DNA of 64,000 bases, taken from contig JAMWET010001256.1 of the NCBI GenBank assembly GCA_024036415.1, forward strand, positions 142,001-206,000. Reading direction: 5' to 3'. Positions within the stretch are counted from its first letter, which is position 1, and each line of letters starts with the position of its first letter. The notes beneath the pieces were generated by a model that saw only the letters and a list, made by a program, of their open reading frames with translations, made no database searches and was not told where the DNA came from. Below are positions 1-21,200 of this stretch, piece after piece. The position numbers and the translations under genes are program-made. This DNA is from Prochilodus magdalenae. Its lineage: Eukaryota; Chordata; Actinopteri; Characiformes; Prochilodontidae.

Positions 1-66
1 GTATAGGTCGTAAGGCTTTCTTTCAGATCAAAATCTTCTTCTTTTCAAGTCATAAAGCATGCAGTT
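1..66 (-). other. start of the tmem151b 3-prime UTR
   Basis: This is the sequence just after the tmem151b TAG stop, running off the left edge of the window. No polyadenylation signal is visible before the edge. Confidence 0.6.
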
Positions 67-7732
<7,666 letters not shown>

Positions 7733-8822
7733 CCTGCGGCAAGACTGACATTTCAGTCAAACCGTCTACTTGAGCTCAGAGACCCCCGCTTTTCCCACTG
7801 GAAACGGGCTCTAGGCGCTTTGCGTCCGGCTCTACCGGTGGGAAAGCAGCCAAAGACGAGGGGGGATCCCTCTCCGGCGGATCCCAATCTGATCGGTAGG
7901 GGGCGCCAAACCGCAGAGGATTTCCCGACTGTCTATACAACGAGAAACCCTGCGAGCATGCATAGTGTGGAGGGATATTAAGTGGATACAAAACATTCAC
8001 ATTACTGATATTTCATTTTTATAAAATATAATAGCCATAGAAATGTCACATGATACACATTTTTATTAAGTCAAGCTTTTAAATCCCTGATCACGCTGAG
8101 CAAAATTGATCATATTATACAAAGCACAAAGAGTCTTGTTTTCTGTCATCTTTGGTCAAAGCGTAGTGTCTTTTGCTTGCCGCTTAAACGCCGATTTTTT
8201 TTATGATGTCGCCGATTATGAACCAGTGAAATCGTGTTTCACCTCTCCGCCCACCGTCCATCACCTATCAGTGAAACAGCTCAGCCAGCGCTTTACGGTT
8301 AAACGAGGATGACAGTGTTAGTGAACTGTTTTTATGATTTCGGCTAGATGACAGTTGGAGCATACATTTTGTACTATATCCTATTTTAGAACTATAAAAC
8401 AAAATAATTGTACAACACATTTATGAAATATTCGTTTGATTTATTTTAGGAAAAGACTTTTATTTTGAAATTCTTCTGCCAGGACAAACCGGACGTACTT
8501 CGCATGTAAACTGTAGCATGTGTGTGAGTCTGTAGCCAGATAATCTTGTAAAAGCGGACTGGAGGGTTTAAAATATAATTAATTTGCAGAAGGTAAAGCA
8601 GATGCTTTTGTGCTTATTAAAAGTTAGTTTAGTGTCTAATGCGCATTATTTTATTATTTCCGAGCAGCAGTAAATAACGAGGTGGTTAGTAAACAAACTG
8701 TGTCAGTGTGACAGAGAGCAGCTCCGCGTCTGTGAGCTGGAGTTCTCGCACTGTCCTTCCTGCAGTTTATTTCAGACGCTGGTGTGTAATGTGTGAATCA
8801 TAAACCATGTGTTCTTCCCTAG
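7733..8822. promoter_or_regulatory. shared head-to-head promoter region of tmem151b and rpap1
   Basis: The interval separates the tmem151b ATG (minus strand, 7732) from the rpap1 ATG-containing exon (plus strand, 8823). It has two CpG-rich patches, about 7640-7930 and about 8690-8760, with an AT-rich stretch between. The patch layout fits two 5-prime exons firing in opposite directions. The 5-prime non-coding exon of rpap1 must lie here because 8823 follows a splice acceptor (ttccctag). No TATA box or exact start site could be assigned. The short open frame on the minus strand at 7776-8000 is not like any known protein. Confidence 0.65.
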
Positions 8823-8837
8823 ATTTGGGGATGTTAC
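8535..8837 (+). repeat. rpap1 5-prime segment, duplication copy A (functional)
   Basis: The segment runs from gccagataatcttgtaaaag through the acceptor ttccctag to the rpap1 start ATGTTAC. A near-identical copy is at 10507-10805. This copy leads into the true first coding exon. Confidence 0.9.
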
Positions 8838-9137
8838 GGCGTCCCAAGCCCACAGACTCCGAGTCGGACCTGCTCCGAGAGCAGGAGAAGTTTTTAGCGT
8901 CGGGCAGTCAGTCAGCGGTGAATGTAGTGAAGAGACCCGATAAGCGGAGAGGGGAGAAACCTGGCAGTGACAGCGAGGAGACTCAGGAGAACCGGAGAGA
9001 TGTGGTGACTATACCAGGTGCGGACAAGCTGCAAGAAGTAGGGACTAGTGTTGTTACAGGCTTTTGTAGAAGAAACAGTGGTGCCACATGTTCAGTGTCG
9101 GCTTTAATGGCGAAAGCTTCTTGGTGGTCCATAATAT

Positions 9138-9222
<85 letters not shown>

Positions 9223-12200
9223 GTGTGTGTGAATATATATTACAATATGTAATGGTACACTAAGAGGTCCACTTATTACACGTGTCTGGGTTTTTGTAAC
9301 AACAGCAGTTATTATTCTAGTTTCTCTTTTTAATTAAACTTTAAAACAAGAATGGACACTTTATTACAGTTTTACTTAAAGACTGTAAGTGTAATATGTA
9401 AATGATTTAGGTTCTGATTGCACTGCTTTGTGCAAAAACATTGAATAATAAAAGGGCTGTTATTGTACCTGAGATATCTGTAAATGAACTGTTTGGAGTT
9501 GGTGCAATTACAAAGACTAACTGTGCTTTAATTTTTAAAACAAGTGGTTGTCTTTATAAAATTAGCCCTTTAATGCTTTCCTTACCTCCCTTACTAGCAT
9601 TGTTAGTGATTTATACATTTTTTTTACTAGATCCATCTGTTTATTTAGTCCAGGTAAAGGTGCCGTAGAATACATTTAATCAGTATTCAGTATATTAATT
9701 TCTCTCTGATGTTCTACCTAGAAGATATGTGACATTGGTTGGGGTAAAAAAAAGGCCCAGATGTGGTTTTACACCCTATGATTTTGAATGAAACTAATTG
9801 TTTTCCTTTTATGGTGAGCTCATGAAAAATGTGTTGAGCTTTGCTCTGATTTGCTGGTTAACAGTGAGACCACCACGATGATCACACAGAAGCAACATGT
9901 GAAATAGACACAAATGGGCCCATAAAATCAACCTCTATGTATATCTTAGATGTTTAGTTATGCTAGTTACTTAAAGTTTTCCAGTAGGTAGCATATTAGC
10001 TACTTGCTTTCGATCTTGACATTAACACAAGTAGATGTACATCATGTAGTTGTTACTGCTATGGAACATTTAGTTTATGATGATCTGACTTCAACAGGCT
10101 CTCATCAAACAGCCTGGCTGCTACTTACAGGTTGCTGTTGGGATTGTGATTTAATACAGGTGGAACTGCTCCTCTATATAGTCCCTATTTTTTAGCTGTT
10201 TAATCCAAGATTTGAGAAACTGCCCGGAGTGAAACGTGCAACAACGTTTAATTCAGTTTGTCTGGGATCTTGTAAATTTGTGGTTAGCTGAAGTTGGCTT
10301 TCTATTTGCCTGCTTGCTTGAGTTCTGTTCCGGTGGAACAGCTGCACCATAAGGTGGAACAGGGCATTAGATTTAGAAACTGGTCAGTAGGTAGCCAACT
10401 TCTGCCTTAAAGATGATAAACAATGTCTGCTGACAGTTTGGTGCAGATATCCCTGTTCCTGCATGGAATGATTGTGCCATCAACATTCATTGTGTCTCAT
10501 AAAAATGCCAGATAATCTTGTAAAAGCGGAGGGTTTAAAAATATTATTAATTTGAAGAAGGTAAAGCAGATGCTTTGGTGCTTATTAAAAGTTTGTTTAG
10601 TGTTCTAATGTACAATATTTTATTATTTCTGCGCAGCAGTAAGTAGCGAGGTGGCTAGTAAACAAACTCTGTCAGTGTGGCAGAGAGCAGCTCCGCATCT
10701 GTGTGCCGGAGTTCTTTCACTGTCGTTCCTGCAGCTTATCTCAATTCTGGCGTGTAATCTGTGAGTCATAAACCATGTGTTCTTTCCTAGATTTGGGGAT
10801 GTTACATTGTGTCTTCTGTATTTTTAGATCTACCTGATGAGCTTCCCAGTCTGACCCCTGCACCTCCCAAGAAGTCCCGTTTCAAAAAGGAGCGAGTGCA
10901 TTTTGAAAATGAAGATCCAGAGGAGCTGTTGGACAGACATGACACCCACATCAGTGCTGTCCTCTCCAGGATTGTTGTGAGCTGAGTTGATTAGTAGATA
11001 GTATTATTCCTAATCTAAACATACCTCACCCTGTTAAATACCATACTGTCTCACTGCAGGAGAGGGACACTAGTGCAGTACCAGTGTCATTCCCCGCTTT
11101 CACAAGCACAGCGTTCCCAAAAGTCTTACATCGATCAACAGTAGAAAAGCAGGTGAGATGTCCGCGTGCAGCAGATGATGCATTGTTGTCTAGATCTTTA
11201 CATAACACATGACTTCACATAACATCAAATGCAGAACATCAAAGTACTTCTGAAAGTGTTTAAAATAGAGCTGTTGGATTTGTCTTGGACAGGCGACAGT
11301 ACCAGGAAGCAGGAAAAGTATTTTTGCACGTCAAATTGCTGCACAGAATGCTAAATCAGGAGGTGGAGATCTAAAGGTCAGCGCTTCTCAGGCCTCTGGA
11401 TCCAGTCATGTGGTCCCAGGTAGGTGTTTTGATCTTTTTTTCTGAAAGGGGCCATGGTAGTTATTTTGACTAACTGACATGCTGCGTAGACATGTGCAGT
11501 CACAGTAGCTGTATAAACTGTTCAGAACCTGATTAAATTAAAAAGGAGATATTTGCCTTCTTGATGACTTTGTGATTGCATGACAATAGTGAATCATGAA
11601 AAGTTCGAATGTTATGAGCAGACTAGGAGGGGAATCTAAAATACATCAGTTCTTTGGTTTGGACTTATAACCTTGGTGCCTTAAAGTGTTGTGGTGGTTC
11701 TTCATCATTACGTTTAATTGGCTCTTTGTCCTCACAAATCTATTTTCAGCCCTTTTTTGAGAATGTATAAGAATGTACACGCAGTGTTTGCCATGTTCTA
11801 TTTTCTAATTCTTATTTCTAGATTCTGTATACTATGTTATTTTAAGGTTTCTCTGTGTATTTGTTTACATATAAGCAGTTTCAGGAATCTTAAAACAACT
11901 TATTACTCATTAAAATAATCAAATTATACCACTGTGAATGTAATCAATAGCTACAGCCTACAAAACATTTTGAAGATGTTTTTCTGCATGGCATAAAATC
12001 CCTAAGAATTGGCGACATTTTATCATGGCATTTTTTTTATTTTTTTATTAGGGTAACTTATGCATTTGCATTAAATGAATACTACTAAGATTCTTATATC
12101 ATTGACGTTTCCTAGAAATATCACAACATGTGAAGCCAAGTCTCCCTATTACTATTACTCCCTAACTATATGTGCATGTTATTTTTTTTGTCGTAGGTTC

Positions 12201-15200
12201 TGTTGATGGCTCAATACTGGTGTCGGGTCAGGGTCTGGGTCCAGACAGTGCTGTAGAAACTTTTAAAATCCACCAGGAGAACCAGACCAGGCTGCAGGGC
12301 ATGTCACAGAGTGAAATTTTGGAGGAACAGCAAAAGTTGATGGCCCAGCTAGGTAAAAGGATGTTCCCAATCTTTACCCTGAAATGTTTTTTTTTTACTC
12401 ATGTTAGTTTATGGTCCTGGGTACATCTGCACAGTACTCATTACATCTAGAAAAATTAATCTCTGTGTGTTAACTTTTCTCCACCAAAAAAAGGCCCTCC
12501 TGCATTTTGAAACATCGTAATGCACCAGTCAGTGGGAGAATTTATAACCTTTTCCTACCATTCTAATGATGCACTAATCTAATACTCTGTTCGAACTGAC
12601 CCTGATCAGTCAGATGTGTCTGATAGACATTCAGTACAGTCTCTTGCTATGGTTGCTCTACTCCTAAAATGTGTTATTCTGAAACAGGACAAATATCAAA
12701 CGTTTTAGTTTTAATTTACAGATCAGAAAGCTTATTCATGTAACAATTAGGATTTAAATTCATCACATTAATGGCAAACCTCTTTATTTAAGGAAATTGG
12801 TTAATGTGAAATTTTTTGTATTACCCTTTTATTTTAGTTACAGATACATATACACAGAATTGGGGAAAAAACACAGGTATCAGGTCAGTAACTGTGTTTT
12901 GACTGAAGAGTATCGGAATTGGTATGAAAAGGAAAAAAAAAGTATCTCTGGTGCATCTCTTTAGCAAGCATCAAGCAAAACACTTTGGCTCTGAGACCCT
13001 TCCTGATACTATTTTCCCACTCTGAACTATGCCACAATATAGGAGGAAAATCATTATGATTTCCAGTTCATGATGATTTTAAACCTGACCATCTTGACTC
13101 CACTGTAACTATCTTAAAGCTCTGTATCAGGTAGGAAATCAGGAAACGTATTCAGCATGCTGTAATTGAAAAACTACTAAAGCATTTTAGCCTATGATTA
13201 ATATAAATAATAAAAACTGATAATAAGTTGAATCCTAAAGTGGCCAAATTGGCTGATGCTTCTTTGTTTACTTAGTAGTAAATACTCACCTAGCTAATAA
13301 ATACATATACAAGTTCAAACATACAATAGTAAAAGTTTTTGTTTTCATTAGTCCTGTGATATATCTCAGTGAATGCATTAAAATCTTTGTTTCATTTATA
13401 TTCCCAAATCCTATCATACCCAATTCCTACTTTGCTTGTTGCAGCACAAGTGATTATGAAAACAAATAACTGTGCAAAGTAATTGCAGCCAGTTTAAATA
13501 ACTGTAATCATTCAGAATATAATTCACATTATATGCTTGATTATGTAATAATTATGACAGGCCATCTAATGTCATCCGCTTTCCTTTTATTTCAGATCCG
13601 AGACTGGTTGAGTTTGTGAGGTCGCGAAAGACTCAGAAAGCTTCTTCAGTGCCCTCTACTCTCCAGGGACAGGTGTGTTCTGATCAGCCAGTCAGTGAAC
13701 GTAAAGCCTTGGGCACAAAGCTGGACTCTCAGGAGGTCACAATGGATGTGGATGGACAAGATGAGACTGAACCTGAAATTCAGCCTCCAATCACAGGTGA
13801 GCAATGCTTGAGTACCTGCCATCCTACTAAACAACTATTCGGCAGAGTTCCTACTACAAACATGTAGTAGTTCCAGAAACCTTTGCTGAACTCAGACAAA
13901 ACCACGAGACCTGGAGAAGAAGCCATAGACTGAACCAAAAACACAACAGTAAGTTATTAACTGTTTCAAGAAGGGCAGTGATGCCCTGGCATTCAATCTT
14001 GGCTTATTACACTGATGGAGAAACACTCTGAAGAGGCTTCCAAGTTTAAAGTCATATTGGAAGAGCAAGATGAAAGTGATGATGGGGCAAAATGTTCTAA
14101 GTGCAAATAAGTTCACACATTCTCTTTTGTTTTTCACTGCAGCTATAAGACTAATGCAGGTTAAAGAAATGGACATCTGTAAGGATATATATATTTTTAG
14201 TTAGCTAAACTTCTATTACCTCGTAGCTCCGCTCCAGTAGTAAAGAATCAAAGGGACACCCAGCGTGTCTTAGCTGATTCACTACACGTAGTTGTTTTCC
14301 AGTGAAGTAGTTTTGATCAGTTTTGATGAAAAGGTGGCCAACACATGAAAAGCTCAGAAAAGAGGGGTGTATCAGTAGTACGTTTAAATTTATTCCCCCA
14401 GATTTGTCAATACTGTGTTGAATTCATTCCTCCTTTAAGCTGGCAGTTTCCATAAAACAATAAAAGTTGTTTTATCGAACCACCATGGAGCATGGTGTAA
14501 ACTTAAGAACTGTACTTACATAAACAACAGAGTGTTCGAAATATGGACCCTTAAAAAATATAGGCGCCTCAAAGGGTTGTTGTGATGGCATTGGGAGAAC
14601 CACTTCTTTTTAGGAAGAATTTCAATATAAGACACCTGAGGTTGCCCTGATATTGGAGTTTTACATTTAGCTTTTTTGTTGTTTGAAGTATACCGCCAGC
14701 TTAAGGGTGCAGTGAATGAAACTTTGTGGTGCTAGAGCCACTCGCAGTCAGAAAGAGGTCTCAGAACAAACAGTGCAGTGACAGTCGCAGTCAGGGGGAG
14801 GTCTGAGAGTGAGTGATGTAGAAAGAAGTCATGTCTCCAAAACAAATGATGCAGTGTTAGAACCGTTTACAGTCAGCAGGAGAACTAATACCATGGTAAT
14901 CAGAACCAGTCACAATCGGAGGAAGATCTCAGAACAAATGACAGTGTTGGAACCATTGGCAGTCAGAGCGAGGTCTCAGAATGAGTGACGCGATGATTTG
15001 AACACATTTGATCACATTCGGGGGAAGGGTCTCTGAACCAGCGATGCCACTCTTTTGGAACCAGTCTCTGAGGTCATTATAGGTCTCGGAGCATGTGACG
15101 CACTGTCAGAGCCGAGTGTAATCTGGAGGTGGTTTCAAAGCCGTTTAAGTGGTAATGGCTGCTAGTTGTAGTCGTGGAGGAGGGACTTCGAACAAATGAC

Positions 15201-18200
15201 TTCCTAGATTCCTAAAAGCATAAAGTTGTTTCCTATATGGTAGATTGAGCATCACAGTCAACACTCTCCCCATCAGTCGTCTTAGGATTCGTTTGGAAAA
15301 CTTGGCGCCTGTTTAGTAAACAGCATGTGCCACCACTCAAGTCACTGCAATTCTTTCTAGCTGTCATTCAAATTCTAAATATTACTTGTGCATGGTCCTG
15401 CATATCAGGGTTAGTCTACCAACTGACGGGCGGCGGACTAAGCTTTACTCGTAGTAGCTACATGCAGCAATTGCAGCGAAAGCACATAAAACTTGTCTTC
15501 CACAGCACTGTCTCAGCTCCAGTGCCCTTGGCCGCTTGCCAGTCCTTATTTTCTTTGCTTGTACAAGTAAGCTAACTGCACATATGCACTAATGTCCATT
15601 TGGCAGAGAGCATCCGGCTGAGCTGCAGGATTAGCACACCAGGGCAGAGTCATCGATTTCAATTAGGCTGATTAGCGCAAGCTAGCCAGAGCAGACTTCG
15701 ATTCATCTTTGGGGGGGATAGAGAAAGTAGACAGAGGTAGTCAAAAAAAAACACGAACACTGGTTTTTAGATGGATGAAGCCAGTTAAGGGTTTGCCACT
15801 GGCACTTGTGATAGTTGATAATAATATGATGATTGCTTTTTTTCTTGTTGAATTTAGTAAGTTAAGTTTCGAACTTCCAAAATAAAACAGTTATACTTTT
15901 ATGATGTTTAAACTATGTTGGTTATTGGCGTGACATTTCATGTTTCACACTGAAAAGGATTTGGTCATTAGTTAGCTGGACATTTATTTTAATCATGTTT
16001 TTACTGGTGTGCCTGTTCATTTTACATTCTATAGAAAACAGAATGTCATTTGGATCCTATAACATTCTGATTGGTTCTAGTTTTGTTTATGCAGAAAAGG
16101 AACTGCCAGTCAAGCCACAGAAAGAATGGCTTCACATGGACAAGCTGGAGCCAGAGAAACTGGAATGGATGAGGGATTTGCCTGCCCCGAGGAGGCAGAG
16201 CACTAAAAAGGTCATTTGAGAAATGATTCACTTTTATAGCATCACCTATTTGCCGCTTTTAGTTTAGTTCAGTTCAGTATGTGCTATGATCATCAGGATA
16301 AAGCAAGAGTGTGAAATGTTGTATGGCACCATAAGCCTGCAAAAACATCAAAGAATTTTTTTTTCTGTGTGTGTTGGTATGGACAGTCTATGCAGGCTCG
16401 TTTTGACTTCTCTGGTACCATCATCCCCCCCACAAAAGATTTGCCTACTCATCTTGGGCTGCATCACCATGGCGAAGAGCCAGAGGTCAGTTGGTTGAGG
16501 GAATTTATCAGATCAATTCAGCCAGTCTTACCTAATGTAACCTTTGATAAATATGTTCATCTGTTGGCTTTGTGTTGTGGATGCCTGTTTGAAATACCTG
16601 TTCTCTCTCTTTCTTTCTGTCCCTCTCAATCTTTTTTTCTGTCTCTTTGTCTTTTAGCTGGCAGGCTACTCGTTGCAGGAGCTTTTCCTTCTCTCTCGCA
16701 GTCAGCTGACCCAGCAGCGAACCCTGGCCCTCAACACTTTGGCTCACATTCTGTCAAAGGTAAATCAATAAAGTTGGTTCAGTGTTAAATTGCCTTCCAC
16801 TTCGGCAGCAATTAACAACAAGGCCCTAACGAGGACAAAATGTAGAGGAGCCCAGGGGGGAGATGAGCATCTTCCTGCTGTATCTGAGAAAACAAGCAAG
16901 GGATTCTTGTCAGGATGTTAAAAGTTATGCGAATTGTAAATGCCCCATTGTCTGTCTGTTTCAACATCACAAATCCAAAAAATCACACACAACACAGTGT
17001 TTGCACCGCAGAAGGGCTTGTCAGACCTACATACTGGAAACTGTCACCAGCTGCAGCAATGCTCTATAGAAACAGAACTACTAGCTTTACTGTTGATACC
17101 ACAGCTGGGTAGAACATGTGTGCATTATTTATGTTTGCCTCCTTTTAGTCAGATATCTATATTATATCTATTGTATATATTACATTGGTTGGATTTGTGA
17201 AAGGAGACAGAACAAACACTGCTAGCATTAATATTACAAGGCTGCAGTCGGCTTGTTATTCGCAAGGTTTATATCAGAATTTTCCATTCCACCTTTAATA
17301 ATGGAGCGGTTACATTCTGGCTCCTCAAGCTACTGACACACCCAGGCACCATTTAAGGTGGAATGGAAAAATATGTTCAAGAAGCTGACAAATAGGAGTT
17401 TGACTTGACAAATAATACAGGTAAGATGTGTTAATGGCCAATCACCTCATCCAAGAACACTACTAGCATTAAAAATATGAGGCTGAAATCAACTCATTTT
17501 CAAGGTTCTTATTAGAAGTTTCCAATTCCACCGTAAGTGGTACAGTGGTTACATTCTGGTGCCTCAAGCTCAGGCTCTTCTCAGTTCTAAGTTTCTTTCT
17601 ATTGACCATGGGAGATGCTGCAGAAAATGACTTGCCTTCTTTTATTGATGTCTTCATATTCAGCGCCATCTCCCTCCTTCTTTCAAACCTGGCAGCTCTG
17701 ACTTTTTAAAGAGTATTTCTGGCTTCACAGGGAGACCCGCAGGATCCCTATTTTTCAGCAGACTCTTTTTCCTCCTGACTCAGTAATGCGGGCTCTTTTC
17801 CATTTTAACCATAAATAGATATTATACAAAGATATTCTGAGAGCATGTGCAATTATTTAATGTACTTATTTTTATGTAGTTAAGTCTGTGTAGCATGACA
17901 TAAATTATGAATAAAAAAATATAGTTTGTTGTGTCATTCATGTGTCCAAAACATGAACATCATAAAAACAAAGTATCTTAAATAATAAAGTGGAAAAAGG
18001 TTATAATTATTTTTTTCATTATTTAATTAAAAAAGATAAACTGTCGTATATTCTATATTTGTTATATGTGAAGTGACATTTTCAAGTTCCTTCTTTTTTT
18101 AATGATAATCAGTATGGCTTGTAACAAAAGGATAAAGTAAATATTCTGTAAGATCAATCAGAAAAGATTGTGCAGTCCCACTTCTGACAGTATGTTCATT

Positions 18201-21200
18201 GGTTGGATGCAGTCAGCTTGTGGCCATGCTGAGATGTTACTTCAACAGTGACCTTTAGCTCATCTGCATTGCTAGATCGGGTAGCTCTCATCTTCCTCTT
18301 TACAAAGCAAATAATTCCAAAAGACAAAAGTAAATTCTCTGTGTCTGCAGAGTTGGCTGGCCAGTCACACACGGTGAAATCATGGTCAGAAAAACATTCG
18401 GTAGTAGTTTTGACACTGTGGACAGCTGCTAAGTCCTACTAGGAAAGGAAATCAGCATCTCCATAAAGCATGTCAGCAGATGTAGCCATGGATCTTCCTG
18501 GACGGCTGTGTTGACTTTGATGTTTAAATGAAATGAAAAATGTACTTCTATCTGAGAAGAGGACTTTTTGACCACTGAGCAACAGTCCAGTCCTTGTTCT
18601 CCCTAGTTCAGGTTAGAAGCTTCTGGCATTGTTTCTGATACATGAGTGGCTTCATAACAGGAATGTGACAGTTGTAGCCTCTTTCTTGGAGACGTCTGTA
18701 CCTGGTGGCTTTTGATACACTGGCACCAGCCTCAGTGCACTGCTTGTGAAGCCTTACCAAGTTCTTGAATTGCCTTTTTGAATTGTCATCTCAAGGCTGT
18801 GCTCATCCTTGTTGCTTGTGTTTCCAGTTGCGCATTAATTAATGCCTTGATACAGCACTCTGTCAACAGCCGGTCATACACTGTGTTTACACTGTTTGTT
18901 CTGTTATAGTAATTTACTCAAATTTAAAATAAATATTATAATTTTAGAGACTGAATTTCTGATTTTTGATGAGCTATAAGCCATACTGCTCAACCTAAAA
19001 ACCAAGTAAAGCTTGAAATATGTAGCATTTTTTGTAATTAATAAAATATGACGGTTTACCTTTTTGAATAGAGGTATGAACAAAAATATTGTTTTCCCAC
19101 AATTATTATTATTTTTAGATGCACTGGTATATAGTCATTAGAAGCCATTGACAGTGTGCAAGGGTTTTACTCCTGGTTCCATTCTTGTTTTATTTCCAGG
19201 CTCATGCTGGCGAATACTCCTCTTCTCTAAAAGGCAGTGTTCTACACTCCTTAATAGACGCTGGCCTCCTCTTCCTCCTGCGCTTCTCTTTGGACGATAG
19301 TGTGGAAGGTGTGATGTCTGCAGCTGTGCATGCTCTTCAAGCACTCCTGGTGTCTTCTGATGATGAGGTGAGGCACAAACAACCATGTTAAAAATTGTTT
19401 CAACTTATAAACTGGCTTACCTTCAAAATGCAAAGCACACCATGATAATTCAAAAATCATATCTCGTTTTTGAGCTGAATGGTGATGCGAGATATATAAC
19501 TGTATTTTCTACAAAGTGAGTTAAGCGTGTTCCAAACACTGTTGTTAAAACAGATTGTGATAAACAAAAGCAAAATAAATTCAAAGACAGGGTTTCAATC
19601 AACATGTAAATAAAAACAGTATAAAAGATGTTGTGACTGGGCAACTTGTATTTTTAGGTTAATGGTTTTATCATTAAAGCCTTTCCTCTTCCATTGTTGC
19701 AACAGGGACTACATATTTTTGTGGTAGATCACCACTTTAATTATACCTCACCACTTGGCGCTTTTTAAGACAATTGACCACTCCACACAACCTCTCCACC
19801 ATTTTTACTCCATTGTTTTCACTCCGCCATCCTAACTCCACTGCCCTTATTCCACACCACCATTAGACCAGCCCCACTCCATCGTCCTAACTCCACACCA
19901 CCATCCTCAATCCGTTACTCTCACTCCACATTACCAGCCTACCCTCCTCATTCCACTATGTTTACACCACACCACCACTCCACTGTCCACATTCCACAAC
20001 ACCACTCCACCATCCTTACTTCATTGTTCTCACTCCACACCACCACTCCACTCTCCTCACACCACTGTCTTCACTCTAGTTTATCGCATCTTAGTTTTGT
20101 TTTAACCATTTTTACTTTAGTAACAGCTACTGCTACTGGAATATACAGTTTGTACAGGGATTGTCAGAGAGGAGCAATGTGCTTTAGCGATTTTACCAAA
20201 GAAGTGTGTATTTTAATGCAACATGAAAAGGTATTGTTTCAACCCATACCTTGTTTGAAAATATATCAGTATACTTTAAAAACCTGGGTTGTAACTCACC
20301 CCCCACCCTATACATGTTTAACACAGTGAACATTGAAGGCAGAGCTTTTAGCACAGTAGTATTGGTATGCATGGTAGTATTTGTGTGCATCATTTAAAAG
20401 GAGGAACTGGCACCAGCCCATACTAGCTTGATCCTGCAAATGCAATTACAACTTGTATGTGTGTGAAATAAAAGGTACCAGATGTGATATTATTTTCACA
20501 CATCTGACTGCACAACATGTATGTAAAGGGAGGTTAAAGATAAAGTCTTTGTTTTCCCTTCTATATTTGCATTAATCTCTTGAGTAGGAGTGTCTGGACA
20601 ACATGTTCTCCTGGCTGCTAGGGATGGCAGCCTTCCCATTACTGCCCTCAACTCAGGATGAAGATGAGGAGGAGGATGAAGGTCTGGCTGAGTTCATGAA
20701 AGAAACCCCCAAACAGAAAGAGGCGAGAAAACTAGATCATGATGTTGCTCGACTGGATGTTGTCAAGGTAAGACAACGCAGCGTTGGTGTGTTGTAGTTT
20801 GGTGTCTACTGTCATTAGAAAGTTTAGTTTAGCGAGCAGTTTACTTTAGATGAGTTGTCTTATTATCTGTTTTGTGTGTGGGGTTGTTTGTGCTCTTAGG
20901 GGCTGCTGAAGATGCAGCTTCTACAGAGGCTGCGGTACATTTTGGAGGTTGTACGTCCGGCACCTCGTGTTGTTCTGGATATTCTACAGATTTTGATTCG
21001 AATAGCTCGTCACTCAACCTCTGCGGCCACACAGGTAAAGTCCTACTCTATTCCTCTTGTACAATCTCCTGTGGCCTTTTATATATTGCGGTCTTCTTTG
21101 TGGAAAAAAAAAATCTAAATCTTACTCTTAGTTGAAGTGTAGTTCATCATTCAAAGCATATACAGTGTCTGAAATTAGCTTCTTTAGTTTTTCCATCTGG

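Larger units (their letters stand above)
16760..19199. other. rpap1 intron 9
   Basis: 2.4 kb intron with local repeats and a hairpin (17210-17600) and a Tc1 transposase relic on the minus strand (18230-18900). The rest is AT-rich with no recognised content. Confidence 0.6.

Noticed and set aside
7776..8000. 74-codon open frame on the minus strand upstream of tmem151b
   Set aside because: No known relative. It lies in the CpG-rich 5-prime region, upstream of the tmem151b start, and is not needed for the family's N-terminus.
12890..12960. Weak inverted similarity to 23395-23460
   Set aside because: Only short shared words (ggtat, aaaggaaaaa) are visible. It could be a small element but cannot be supported by eye.
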